A stretch of DNA of 64,000 nt from Entophlyctis helioformis. Taxonomy: Eukaryota > Chytridiomycota > Chytridiomycetes > Chytridiales > Chytriomycetaceae. The position numbers and the translations under genes were made by a program. Location: NCBI GenBank assembly GCA_025526915.1, contig JAHLKH010000092.1, forward strand, positions 1 to 64,000. Reading direction: 5' to 3'. Position 1 is the first letter of the stretch. Every line of letters starts with the position of its first letter. Below are positions 1-10,757 of this stretch, one piece after another. Below the pieces are notes generated by a model, which was not told the origin of the DNA, made no database searches, and saw only the letters and a program-made list of their open reading frames with translations.

Positions 1-1797
1 AACGTCCCCGGTGCTTCTGCTGCCGACGCTCTGCTCCCGCAAGAGGCCGAGCCTGTGTCCGTCCTCGACAATGTCGACCCGCTCAAGCGACCGCTTGCCG
101 TGATTGAGTCGCCGTTCCTTGACAACAAGAAGGCGGCGCTCGGCGACGACCTCGCTCTTGGCCCCGTCAAGCTCAACCCGACCGACACCAACGGCCTCTC
201 GTGGGGCATCTGGGACCCTCAGGGCAAGAACCTCGGCGTGCTGCGTCTGGACGACTTCTCGCCCAACAACCTGTTCGGTGGCATTGACCGCGTTCGCAAC
301 CTGCTCGCCAACCAGCTCAAGGACACCAACGCCGTGCTCATTGACATCCGAGACAACCCCGGCGGCATCATCACGTACGCCAACTCCATCCCGCAGTTCT
401 TCAAGGCCGACTTTGTGCCTTTTGGTGCTCGCTTCCTGTACAACGACGTCATGAAGCGCACGTTTGTCGATCCTGCCAAGGCTGGTGATGCGTTCTACGA
501 CGCATACACGCGCACAGCGCCTGGCTCCAAGTACACCGAGATCGGTCTGTTTGACACGCAGGAGGCTGTCAACACGTACGGTCAGGCGTACCTCAAGCCG
601 GTCGGCATCCTCAACAACGGCCGCTGCTACTCGGCCTGTGATCTCCTGTCGGCCAACTTCCAGAACAGCGGCACGGGCATCATCTTTGGCGAGGACGGAC
701 AGACGGGTGCCGGCGGTGCCAACATTCTCCAGCTGGACCAGCTCATCCGAGTGAACCCGATCGACTTCCAGCCAGTGCCCTTTGTTACAGACCTGACCGT
801 TGGCACATCGATGTTTGCCAACCGTGTCACTGTCGGCATCCGACAGCTAGTCCGTAACGGCGCGTACAACGGCACCCTCATCGAGGACGTTGGCATCAAG
901 TCCGACGTCATCGTGCGTGCGCGTCTTGAGGATCTCCTTCCTGGTGCAACCACGTCGTCGCAGTTTGACCGCATCGCCGATGCACTCGCTGCCGAGGGCA
1001 AGAGAACCGGCCAGGCTGGCCGCATGTTTGACGTTCCGTCGTATGTTGTCGATATCTCGTCTGGCAACGCCAAGATCAGTCCCGTTGTCGCAGGCATCGA
1101 CGAGGTCTCTGTCTTGAACAAGGCCGGCAAGACCATCGGCCACCGTCGCGACCTCTTTGCTGGCGTTGGCAAGCCAAGCCACCCTCTTCCTGTCAGCTTT
1201 GCTCCTGTCACGACCGGCCTGACCAAGGGCCAGGTCTCCATCACGGGCAAGCAGGCTGGCAAGCAGGTGCTCAAGACCAACCGGTACATCCGCGTTGTGC
1301 CTGCTGATGCCGATCGCATCAACCTCAAGGACAAGTTTACCTGGACTCGCGTCCTGACGCCTGCCGTTGGCATCTATAACGCTGGTGCTTCGCTCGCGAA
1401 CCCTGCTCTTGGCTGGAACAAGCCTGGCGGCAGCTGGGTCGTTGGCGCAGGCAGCTATGTCAACGACATCGACACCAGCATGGACTTCTTCTTCACTGCC
1501 CCTGTCGGCAGCAAGCTGACGATCAACCTCAGAGCCGAGTACGACACCGAGCCCGACTATGACGTGCTCTACTTCAACTACGTCGACTCGAACGGCAACA
1601 TCACTCCTATCATCACATCGCAGAAGAACGACGCAACCGTCCCTGGCGTGTCTGGCGAGGGCGTCATTGAGTATGACAAGCCGCTGACGTTCACCACCAC
1701 GACTGAGAAGTTCTCGCTGTCGGTCCGCTTTGTCTCTGACAACGTGCAGCCTGGCGGTACCGTGAAGTTCTCCTCGCTTGCCGTTGCTGCTGCCTAA
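1..1797 (+). CDS. S41-like (tail-specific) protease, 3' part of gene
   Basis: The frame is open from base 1 to the TAA at 1795-1797, so the gene starts to the left of the window and only about 598 C-terminal residues are present. It closely parallels the complete gene at 2673-5662. Shared blocks include LSWGIWDPQGKNLGVLRL, the RFLYNDVMKRTFVD segment and GRCYSACDLLSANF. The serine in CYSAC sits where the S41/ClpP-like nucleophile is expected. A beta-rich C-terminal region follows (around 1350-1790), which may be a carbohydrate- or surface-binding-like module; this is inference. By homology with its neighbour it is probably secreted. The true catalytic status is unproven because the S41 lysine is not obvious. 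Substrate unknown. Confidence 0.8.
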   Translation, partial: NVPGASAADALLPQEAEPVSVLDNVDPLKRPLAVIESPFLDNKKAALGDDLALGPVKLNPTDTNGLSWGIWDPQGKNLGVLRLDDFSPNNLFGGIDRVRNLLANQLKDTNAVLIDIRDNPGGIITYANSIPQFFKADFVPFGARFLYNDVMKRTFVDPAKAGDAFYDAYTRTAPGSKYTEIGLFDTQEAVNTYGQAYLKPVGILNNGRCYSACDLLSANFQNSGTGIIFGEDGQTGAGGANILQLDQLIRVNPIDFQPVPFVTDLTVGTSMFANRVTVGIRQLVRNGAYNGTLIEDVGIKSDVIVRARLEDLLPGATTSSQFDRIADALAAEGKRTGQAGRMFDVPSYVVDISSGNAKISPVVAGIDEVSVLNKAGKTIGHRRDLFAGVGKPSHPLPVSFAPVTTGLTKGQVSITGKQAGKQVLKTNRYIRVVPADADRINLKDKFTWTRVLTPAVGIYNAGASLANPALGWNKPGGSWVVGAGSYVNDIDTSMDFFFTAPVGSKLTINLRAEYDTEPDYDVLYFNYVDSNGNITPIITSQKNDATVPGVSGEGVIEYDKPLTFTTTTEKFSLSVRFVSDNVQPGGTVKFSSLAVAAA

Positions 1798-2672
1798 GGT
1801 CATAAATACATGCACATATGCCAAGACCGTTGCATCACTCTGGGTTGTGTTGTCGAGCACTGCCGTCGAAGGGGCAACAGCAGGAGGCAAAGAGTGGGGC
1901 GAAGAGTGGGGCAGTGTCAATTCATCCGATACCAGATTCACGTGGTCGCCGGCGGATAATCATGCGGTGCCCAGCAACCCAAGAGCCATGCGTCGAGCGG
2001 CCCGACTCCTTTCCCGACCCCGCTCGCTCTGCTGCCCTTGCAGGCACTTGTCAGTGACTCACTGACGGGATCTGGCCAAGGGCCTGGCCAGTCACGTTGC
2101 GATCCTTGTGCGATGTTGCACCACCTGTCGCATTTCTTCCGCAATAAGGTGTTTGCTCCTGACGCAGCTGATGCGACCCATGCCAAAGCCGAGCACAACG
2201 ACTGCCGACACAGAGTCGTTCCGCTCGGAAATGGCCGACAGACGATTCAGCGTCGCCGAGGAAACGGGTTCACGACCCTTGAACGCGTGGCCGAAAGAGA
2301 CTTTTCTCGCGTCCGCGTGCCATTGCCACAAGTTCGCGGGTTCATTTGCGTGGTGGCGACCGCGTGGACGCCAGGCACAGAACCGTTCTCGAGAGAAATG
2401 CAGGCACACACATGGATGAGTGCGTGATTGCATGTCCATGATGGCGTCAGAGGCGAGGGGCGGCGGCATTCAAAAGGCAGAGCGTCGCCCCTCGTCGTGC
2501 TGCTCTCTCATCCGCTTCTGCTCGTCGCCTCAAAGTCGTCTCTGCTCCTCGCCTACTGCCTGTACACCAGCACATCTACACACATACACATCCAGCCTCT
2601 GTCCACTCGACAACCACCACCACCGCCACCACCGCCGCCAACACCAAAGCCACCAAGATCCACGTCGCCAAC
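1798..2672. other. Intergenic region between the tandem S41 genes
   Basis: About 875 bases with no convincing gene. Short open frames on both strands have no recognisable similarity and are low complexity. A CATAAA element lies just after the upstream stop, near 1801, and could act as a poly(A) signal. A CCACC/CCGCC-rich pyrimidine-poor tract at 2613-2645 immediately precedes the next start and looks like a 5' leader. The rest presumably carries the promoter of the second S41 gene. Confidence 0.5.
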
Positions 2673-5662
2673 ATGCAGCTTCTTCTCTCTGCCACCGTCG
2701 CTCTCCTCGCCACCTCGGCATCGGCCCAGACCGTCAGCACGCTCCGCACCGAGCGCGCATCTGGCCGCCTTGCGTTCCTGCCATACACGCTGGCGCAGCG
2801 CAACGCTCTGCTCACGCAGGCCGAGACTGTTCTCAACAGTGTACGTTGCTTGCCCTGCGTCTTTGTGTCTTTGTGTCGACTGTCGACTGTCGAGCACCGA
2901 GTGTTGTCGTGTGCACACATGCAGCTGCCTGGCTGTCTATGCCTGCCGCCATATGCATGTGCCTGCCATCGTTTCCCTGACGGATCCGCCACTCAACTGA
3001 CATGATCCTTTCTCATGCGTGTCCCTGTATTTTGCTTGGTTGTGCACCTGCATCTCGACTGCGCCATCCATCCCATCTCGGCCCATCCCATCCCATCGGC
3101 CCGCATCTCGACCCATCCTATCGGCCCGCATCTCGATCCATCCACTTCGATCCACGCACACAGGCTTGGGTCAACCGCGAGAGCAAGGCCATCAACTACG
3201 GCCCGGCTGCCGACCCGACCCCCACTCTCCAGCGCATCCGTGCCAACCTGACCACCATCAGCGACGGCGAGCTGCAGCTGCAGCTGTCGGACGCCTTCAT
3301 CCAGGTCCGCGATCTGCACACGCTGTTCCTGACCAACGGCCCGTACCGCTGCTACGGCGCCACCACCGGCCTGTTCTTTGAGTTTGTCGAGGGCGCCGAC
3401 GCCGACATTGCCAACAACCCGCGCGTCGTCGTGCTCCGCAAGGACACTCGCACGGCGCTCACCAGCCTGCTTGGCACTGACTTTGCCGCCATCACGGCCG
3501 GCGACGAGCTTGTGTCTGTCAACGGCGACTCGTTTGCCGAGTGGTTCCGCAAGAACCAGTTCACGTCGGGTGCCGGTGCCAACGCCTTTGGCGGCCAGCG
3601 TCGTGGCATCGACTACCTGTCATACGTGCCTGGTATCATCAACCGCCTGCCTGCACAGGACACGATCACGTTCACGTTCAAGTCGCGTGCGACCGGCGCC
3701 ACGTACTCGGCCGTCATCAACTACGTCACGTCGCGCAACGACGCCTGCTACAGCGCGCAGTCTGCACTGTACCGTCGGCTGACTGGCCGCACGCTTCCCA
3801 CGGCTGCTGCTCCGTCGACCGGCCGCTCGTCGCTCGCCAAGACGCCTGCAGGCGGCGATGCTCCCGAGACCGTCGCTGCTCCGCCAGCCGAGACGGTCGT
3901 GACGCCGGCCAGCTCGGCGCGCAAGCTCAACCCGCTCAAGAAGCCGATCGCCATTGTCGACGACCAGTTCCTCGAGTTCAAGAAGGCGGCGCTCGGCGGC
4001 AATCTCGCGCTCGGCCCTGTTCGCCTGACGGCCACCAGCAGCACGGGTCTGTCGTGGGGCATCTGGGACCCTCAGGGCAAGAACCTCGGCGTGCTGCGTC
4101 TCGACGACTTTGTTCCCAACGACTCGACCGGCCAGCCCAACGACGTGCTTGCGCTCAACACGATCCGCTCGCTGCTTGTCAACCAGCTCAAGGACACCAA
4201 CGCCGTGCTCATTGACATTCGCGACAATGGCGGCGGCATCATCACATACGCCAACTCGATCCCGCAGCTGTTCAAGCCCGACTTCAACCCGTTCGGTGCT
4301 CGCTTCCTGTACAACGACGTCATGAAGCGCACGTTTGTCGACACGTCTGCGCCAGGCGAGTCGTTCTACGACGCGTACACGCGCACGGCTCCCGGCTCCA
4401 AGTACACCGAGATCGGTCTGTTTGACACGCAGGAGGCTGTCAACACGCTCGGCCAGGCGTACCTCAAGCCGGTCGGCATCCTCAACAACGGCCGCTGCTA
4501 CTCGGCCTGTGACATGCTCTCGGCCAACTTCCAGGGTTCGGCCACGGGCATCATCTTTGGCGAGGACGGACGGACCGGTGCCGGCGGTGCCAACGTGCTG
4601 CAGTTTGAGAACCTGGTGCAACTGGACCCGACCGACTTCAAGGTGCTGCCGTTCACGTCCGACCTGACCGTCGGCGGCCAGAACTATGGCAACGGCATGT
4701 CGGTGGGCATCCGCCAGTCTGTGCGCAACGGCCTGCAGGCCGGCCAGCTGATCGAGGACATTGGCATCACGGCCGACCAGATTGTGCGTGCACGGCTGTC
4801 GGACGTGCTGCCTGGCGCAGCCACGTCGTCGCAGTACGACCGCATCGCGGACGCGCTTGCTGCCAACGGTGCGCAGACGGGCAAGGCCGGCCTGTTCTTT
4901 GTGCTGGAGCCGCAGACGTTTGAGGTTGCGGCCGGCTCGTTCCGCCTGTCGCCACAGCTGGCCGGTCTCGACGAGCTGACGGTGCAGACGGCCAGCGGCA
5001 CGACGCTTGCAACCCGCAGCGGCATCCCGTCGACGGGAGCCAAGACGACGGTCGACATTGACGTGGTGTCGGCGGCGGGACTCGGCAACCAGCAGCTTGT
5101 GATCACGGGCAAGAAGGCTGGCGCACAGTTCCTCAAGACCAAGCGCAGCGTGCGCACGGTGCCTCGCGATGCGGACCGCATTGCGCTTGCACGCACAACG
5201 CCGTTCCGGTGGAGCCTGGCACTCAGCCCGGCCATTGGCGTGTACAATGCTGGCGCCTCGCTCACCGCCCCGACGACGGGCTGGAACCGATCGGGCAACG
5301 TGTGGCGCATCAACAACGGCGTGAGCTACCTCGACAACACGGACACGAGCCTCGAGTTCTTCTTCACGGCCACGACCGGCTCGCGCCTCACGATCACGCT
5401 CAATGCGTCGTATGCCACCGAGGCCAACTTTGACTTTTTGCAGCTCAACTACATCAGCTCGGCCGGCGCGGTACGTCCGATCCTGCCGGTTGTTGCGCCG
5501 GCGCCTCTGCCGGGCGTGTCTGGCACCGGCACGCTTTCGCGCAGCTTCACGTTCACCACCACCACGCAGCGCTTCAGCCTCGCCATCAAGTTCATCTCCG
5601 ACTCTGCTGTTGCCTCTGGCAGCGGTGCCTCGATCACCGCCTTCTCCGTCACCACTGCCTAG
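2673..5662 (+). CDS. Secreted S41-like (tail-specific) protease, complete
   Basis: Two exons, 2673-2840 and 3164-5662, with a 323-bp GTACGT...CACAG intron in phase 0 give an 888-residue protein. The N-terminus (MQLLLSATVALLATSASAQ) is a clear signal peptide, which is also why this ATG was chosen. The central part carries the S41-like core with DSNAVLIDIRDNGGG-type strands and the GRCYSACDML motif, where Ser503 is the likely nucleophile. A linker rich in Ala/Pro/Thr (about residues 265-300) separates an N-terminal domain, possibly PDZ/CPAF-like, from the catalytic part. It is the intact paralogue of the gene at 1-1797, in tandem on the same strand. Extracellular proteolysis of host or detrital protein is a reasonable inference, not shown. 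AATAAA lies 93 bases past the stop. Confidence 0.85.
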
Positions 5663-5754
5663 ACCAGCCAAATGACGCCATTCTTTAATTCCCAGTAGCA
5701 ACAGGCTGCTCTTATCGAGACACGCCTGCCCTGCTTGGTCTGTGTCACCATGCG

Positions 5755-5760
5755 AATAAA
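5755..5760 (+). terminator. AATAAA poly(A) signal after the S41 gene
   Basis: A canonical AATAAA hexamer lies 93 bases downstream of the S41 stop codon and before the next gene, which is a sensible position for a cleavage/polyadenylation signal. It is seen directly in the sequence; its use is inferred. Confidence 0.45.
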
Positions 5761-6264
5761 GAAGCGATCGCTCAATCCTGCCAAGCACCCGCATCTGCCA
5801 CCTTGTGCCAAGCAGCTCTGTGCTTTAACGTGCTGAGCATGCCAGCTTGCGTTCTTGCTCTTGCACCATCCTGACACATCCCCGCACATCCTGCACATCC
5901 CGCACCTCTCGCACATGCTCTCCAACACCACGGCCAGTCCAGACGTTGTGCTTCTGTGTGCAGCAGGCGACCTCCCTGGCTTCGAGCGCCGCCAATCTTG
6001 CAATACTCCGCCGTCCCTGCCCGCACGCTTGGGCGGCACCAGTGACTCACGTAGCATACAGCGGCCGTGTGCCGCCACCACCAGCAGCCGCAGCAACAGC
6101 GACGCCTCATCGCCATCTGAAACAGTTGCAGCCACCAAGTATCCCGCCGGCGCCCAAGGTGCTCAAATAACTGCCCGCTGCCCGCACAAGCACACCGTTC
6201 AAGTCGCTCCCGCTCCGTCCATCCTGCACACCGTCCTGCTGCCAGCCTTCTCGACCAGCACGCC
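5761..6264. other. Intergenic region upstream of the 6.3-kb orphan
   Basis: About 500 bases without a supportable gene. It contains short open frames on both strands without recognisable motifs and repeated CACATCC units near 5875-5905. It probably holds the 3' UTR of the S41 gene and the promoter of the next gene. Confidence 0.4.
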
Positions 6265-7790
6265 ATGGCCCGTTCGACTGCCATCGACCAGCAATCGGCC
6301 AAGCATCTGTGCACGAGCGCCACTGGATGCAGCCACAAAAACTGTTTAGAAAACGACGCTGTCGACGGCACAGGCAGCGACATGGACGCCGACACAGACT
6401 GCTGCACAGACTCAATGACCGCCCTGGAGTTTGCCCGTGCCGTTGGCCTGGTCGTCGTGGCGTCCAACGACGACGAAGACGACATGCTGCGGTCTGCAAC
6501 GGCGACGCCGTCGGACCACTCGACGCTCTCGACCGCAACGTCGGCTGCTCTGCTCAGTGCGCTCAAGGCATGCTCGCTCTCTGCGACCTCTGACGCCGGC
6601 TATGACACAGACGCTGCAGCATACTACAACATGGCTTCGAGCACCACGTCGGGCATGACGATGCGCAGCGTTACGTCCACTCTGTCGTCCGTGTCGTCGT
6701 CGTCGGCGTCTCAGCATCGGCGCTATGCCAGCGGCCCCCGTTTAGACATGAACATTTTCGTGCCGCCCCCGCACCTGGCAGATGCGTATGCCGCTCGTCC
6801 CTCTGCATCGTCAGCAACAGCAACAGCAACAGCAACAACCCATCTCGCCCCTTGGCCGTTGTCCAGTTCCGCACCAACGGCACCCGCGACCAGCACGTCT
6901 GAAACAAGTACCATGTGTCGCGACCCTGCTTTGTCGTCGCGCAGCCCTTCGCGTCGCGTTCGCCCATGGCAAAATCCGCCCAGCAACCGATCCAAACTCC
7001 GCTGCAGCCCTTCAACTTCACGGCCGGTGCTTCGCCGCTGCCACCGTCGTCGGTTGGCGTCTCGCCTTCTGACCCATCCTGCATCGGCTTGCTGGCGGCG
7101 GGTGATATGGACAACACCCAGGCCATGGTCATGACGCTGCCTCGCCACATTATCCGTGCACCAGCCGGCTCTGGCTCGCAGCGTCCTCTTGGCCATCTCA
7201 GACGCCACTCGGAGAGCACCGTGTACGCAGCACCCCCGCTGTGTGTGTCCATCACCGCCGCAAAGGAGGATGTCGAGACGCAGCACCGTGGCCGTTTCAC
7301 CGTCACGCGCGAGGCAAGTTCGCACTGGCGTCCGCTGCGTCATCGGACCATCAGTCGCTTCCGCATCGACGAGGACCACGCACTGTCGTCCATCTGCGGA
7401 TCGCCAGTCTCGCCTCTGCCCATGGCACTCGGCACAACGCCAACGTCGCAGATGATGCTCTCTCCCTCTCCCACCGCCACGTCTTCAAGGCCCATTCCTG
7501 CACCCACATCTGCACCTGCGCCTGCACCCACATCCGCGCCAACACAGAATGCTGTTGCACAACACGAGGCACATCAGCACCTTTCCTTGGCTGGCTCCAA
7601 GGATGCTGCTTCATCCGCGACATGCTCTCCGTGCCACACTATGCTGTTGGTCCCGCCATGCGAGTCCCCTTCGCCCGCCGGATCGCCCTGTCTCTCGACG
7701 CCATCAACGCCGCTGCCGATCGACAAGGACTATCTGATGCGGCGCCACGAGAGCATTGACAGCGGCGTGCACTTCTTCACCTCGCTCTGA
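6265..7790 (+). CDS. Orphan Ser/Thr/Ala-rich disordered protein, frame broken near 6.9 kb
   Basis: I do not recognise this protein. The reading frame from ATG 6265 looks coding to about 6900, and a second frame looks coding from 6903 to the TGA at 7788-7790. The second is one base earlier, exactly what a single missing base would give. No intron with matching phase was found, although 6908-6944 has GT...AG ends. The joined product would be about 508 residues, dominated by Ser, Thr, Ala and Pro, with a CNNNC-like start (CTSATGCSHKNC), an acidic patch, a GRFTVTRE stretch and a short conserved-looking tail ending HFFTSL. No transmembrane segment is evident. GRFTV fits the RFxV pattern bound by OSR1/SPAK-type domains, but this is a weak resemblance. 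Confidence 0.5.
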
Positions 7791-7915
7791 CTGGTATCCC
7801 TTTGCCTTGTTTCGTTGTCGCGTGTCTGGCTGGCTGGTTCCAGAACGGTGCATGCAATACAGTACAATATCTACAGTATCTACAGTAGTCGTGTTTGGGA
7901 CTGAGCAGAGACCCA

Positions 7916-8542
7916 TCAGGCAGCCAACAGAGCGCCGAGCACGAGATCCATCTGGCGGCATCGCTCCAGCATCTGGACGAGCGACTCTTGCTCGGACGCG
8001 TACTCCTGTCTCGCGTTCATGTCAGTCACGGCATTGACGCACGCTTCCGGGGCCAGGCCGGCCATAGCGCTGGGATCTGACCTGCATGAGAGCATTCCGC
8101 TGTGCAACGAGGCTGTCGTCTACTGGATTGTTTTCCAGCTGCTTGCTCTGGAGAGCCGTGGGGTGATGCCCGTCGGCCCATTGCGAGTGGATTGCCAGCA
8201 CAGTATCAGCACAGTGGCCCAGCAACGGCGATGCCATGCACCATGCACCATGCGACATGGCCAGCGTACCAGCGACACCCAGACCGTGCTCTCGAACGCC
8301 GTGATCTTGTCAACGAGCTGCACGGCGTCACGCAGCAGCGTCTCGTCCTCGTCGCTGTCGTCTGCGTTGCCGTCTCCCTCCTGCTGCTGCTGCTGTTGGT
8401 GGTGCTGCTGGTGCTGGTGCTGTTGCAGGCCATGCGCAGCGTGGATGCTCTGGCGGGTTGCCAGGAGCCTGTCGGCCGTCGCCAGCAGCAGCTCAATGTC
8501 CAGCACCGTCTGCGCCGCCTGACGCAACGCTTGGCCGTCCAT
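7916..8542 (-). CDS. Small helical orphan protein with poly-Q/H linker
   Basis: Three exons on the minus strand (8542-8270, 8147-8082, 8005-7916), all joined in phase 0, give 142 residues. Introns are 122 and 76 bp with GTACGC and GTCAGA donors. The protein has an N-terminal amphipathic helix, then a Gln/His tract, an acidic DDSDEDE patch and a second helical/coiled-coil half. The size and two-helix layout resemble small subunits of scaffolding complexes such as Mediator or kinetochore subunits, but I cannot assign it. It is divergent from the copper transporter gene, whose start lies 211 bases away. A GTCTGG donor at the end of exon 1 is a possible alternative and would remove five residues. 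Confidence 0.6.
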
Positions 8543-8753
8543 TGTCGAGCGGGTTTCCGAATCGACGGAAACCTCTCAGACGGTACGCTTGTGTGCAGGC
8601 CGGCGTGGCCCAATGCAGACGGCGGGCTGTGCCAGGGGCCGGGCAGGAGTCGGCCAGACGTGGGCGTGCGGAGACGCTGCCGCTGGCTGACGGCTCGGCT
8701 TGGCGTGGCTTGGCAAAGGCGCACGGCACTGACATCACTGGCAAGCAGCAGGA

Positions 8754-9944
8754 ATGGCACACCAACACGGCGGCGGCGCAGGACATGCAGCAGGCGGTGC
8801 GGGCGCCGGCGGGCCGTCGGGCATGGTGTGGAACTGGGACACGGGTGGGTGCGCAGCCGGCAGCCGTGGCGGTCGGGGCGGGGCGAGCACGTCTCGCCTT
8901 GGACGGCCTGCCACGGCGCTCACAGTCGCTGCCGGCTTGGCGTGGAACTGACGCTCTCGTGCGCCTTTCGGATGGTGTCTTGCGTGTCGCCGTGCCACTG
9001 TGGCGCCACGCTCGCCACGCTCGCCTCACCTGCGCATTGCGGCATTACGGCATTGCGACTCTGTCTGTCTGTCTGGATGTCTGCCACTGCGATCACGCTC
9101 ATGCACACGCACACGCAGACATGACCATCCTGTTTCCGTTCTGGCAGACGCATGGTAAGGATGCCGGGCGACTGTGCGAACCGGCACAAGACTAACGATC
9201 CCGATGCGATCGCGTGCCTGCATGCATTGGCCAGGCACCATGAGCATGCTTGCAAGCTCGCTCGGCATTGCCGTCGTCTGTTTCCTGTAGGGCGGCTCGC
9301 ACCCTATTCCTTAACTCGAGCCTGCCTGTGAACTCACACGGTGTTGCCAATGCGCAGACTCGAGTGGTTCAAGGAATACCGTCACATCAACGACCCCCTC
9401 TGGATTGAGCAGCTGGAACGCACCGCCTACTCGAGCAGCGTCGACACGGACGACAATGCAAGCGACGTGGAACTCGCGACGGCGCAACCGTCGTGGGCAA
9501 GCGACCAGACGCACCATCGCGGCGGCAGTGGCGCATCGCCGTCCAAACACAGCCCCTCGTCGTCATCTGCCACTGTACATCACCGCCACGACCAGTACGT
9601 GCCCCGTTTATTACTTTTGTGCTTTTCTGTATTGCCGCTTCTTCCCATGCACACGTGCTGACACGGCCGCGCACCGCAGATGGCAGTCGTGGAAACTGCA
9701 GCTGATCCGCACATCGGCGTATATGCTCGAGCTCGGCGCGAGTCTCATCATCATGTCCATCTTCATGCTGCTCAATGGTTGGATCTCGATTGCCATCATC
9801 GTCGGCACAGGGTCTGGCTTCTTCCTCTTCCGAATGGGACTCCGGCCCAAGTCCCTGGTGCATCCTTCGGGCGGCGGTCATGGCGGTGCCATGGCGTCGG
9901 GCAGCGCGTCTCGTCACACGGCTGCCTCGACATCGTCATGCTAG
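8754..9944 (+). CDS. Ctr-family high-affinity copper transporter
   Basis: Five exons (8754-8844, 9119-9154, 9235-9286, 9358-9594, 9680-9944) join cleanly to 226 residues. Ctr proteins are trimeric membrane channels that import Cu(I). The N-terminus is Gly/His rich (MAHQHGG...) with MVWNWDT and DMTILFPFW, the usual segment before the first membrane helix. TM1 is ASSLGIAVVCFL, followed by the LEWFKEY motif and a long Ser/His-rich cytosolic loop. TM2 carries the MxxxM signature as MSIFM and TM3 the GxxxG signature in VGTGSGFF. A Gly/Ser/His-rich tail follows. N-terminal methionine clusters are few, so His may bind copper here. Plasma versus vacuolar membrane location is not decidable. Exon phases and family order agree throughout. 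Confidence 0.85.
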
Positions 9945-10126
9945 ACTGTGTGCACAGTCCAATGTCCTTGTCAATATATTGTGCCGCAAATAGACTGGCG
10001 GGTTGATGCATTGTGGAGCCTGCAAGAAGGCGAGTGCACTTGGCATGTCAGACTGGATCTCCACCGAGCCCATGCAGCGCTGGTTTGCCCACTGGTCAAC
10101 AACGTTTGCCTGTCGGATAAACACCG

Positions 10127-10507
10127 ATGATTGACACGGCAGCACTTGCGGCGAGCTCGAACGGAACTGCGCTGTCCATTGCCGCATTGCAGGGCAACAT
10201 TGGAGAGTGTCGGCGGATACTGGCCGAAGCAACAGCAGCAGGTGGTGGCGGGAGACCAGATATCCTAGCCAAGGCGCTGACTGAGGGATACCCACTCCAC
10301 CAAGCCGTGCTTGGCGGCCACGTCGATGTAGCGCGGCTGCTGCTCGATGCCGGCGTAGACCCACATGCGACGATGCCGGCCGTCTTGCCGACGGCCGCTC
10401 AGATGATGGCGCTGTTCGACAACACCAACATGGTCGACCTGTGGTGGTCCAAGTGCGCCGACAAGTCCAGTCTGTGGATCGATGGCCATCCGGCCGGATC
10501 CATCTGA
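10127..10507 (+). CDS. Small ankyrin-repeat protein
   Basis: A single-exon frame of 126 residues. Residues 11-35 and 50-80 match ankyrin repeats, the second clearly (YPLHQAVLGGHVDVARLLLDAG). The C-terminal third is not repeat-like and ends WIDGHPAGSI. Ankyrin repeats bind other proteins, so nothing specific about function follows. The start ATG is the first in frame after the 182-base gap following the copper transporter. The short length could mean a real mini-protein or an unrecognised missing exon. Its 3' end converges on the RPN2 gene 250 bases away. Confidence 0.65.
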   Translation: MIDTAALAASSNGTALSIAALQGNIGECRRILAEATAAGGGGRPDILAKALTEGYPLHQAVLGGHVDVARLLLDAGVDPHATMPAVLPTAAQMMALFDNTNMVDLWWSKCADKSSLWIDGHPAGSI

Positions 10508-10757
10508 TCTTGGCAGGGCTGCTGGCTGGCGGGAATGAAGACGCATCTGGGCACCATGTCTTTATTGGTCCTTGAACGCAAGCGGTCAAGAGCAAGGCCC
10601 GGCACCACAACGACACGAACGCGAGCAAACAGGGAGAGAGAGAGGCAGAGAGACGGTCAAGCAGGTGTGAGGAGAGCTGATCTCCTTATTCCGAACTCGT
10701 AGCGGCAGGAGCTTCGGCTGCTTCATCGCGCGGTCATGGCCATGGAATATCAGTCCA

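Noticed and set aside
3620..5794. 724-residue open frame antisense to the second S41 gene
   Set aside because: Arg/Ala/Val-rich shadow of a well-supported signal-peptide protein.
9240..9290. ATG at 9240 as start of the copper transporter
   Set aside because: Upstream exons with the His-rich ectodomain and DMTILFPFW join in correct phase and match Ctr topology.
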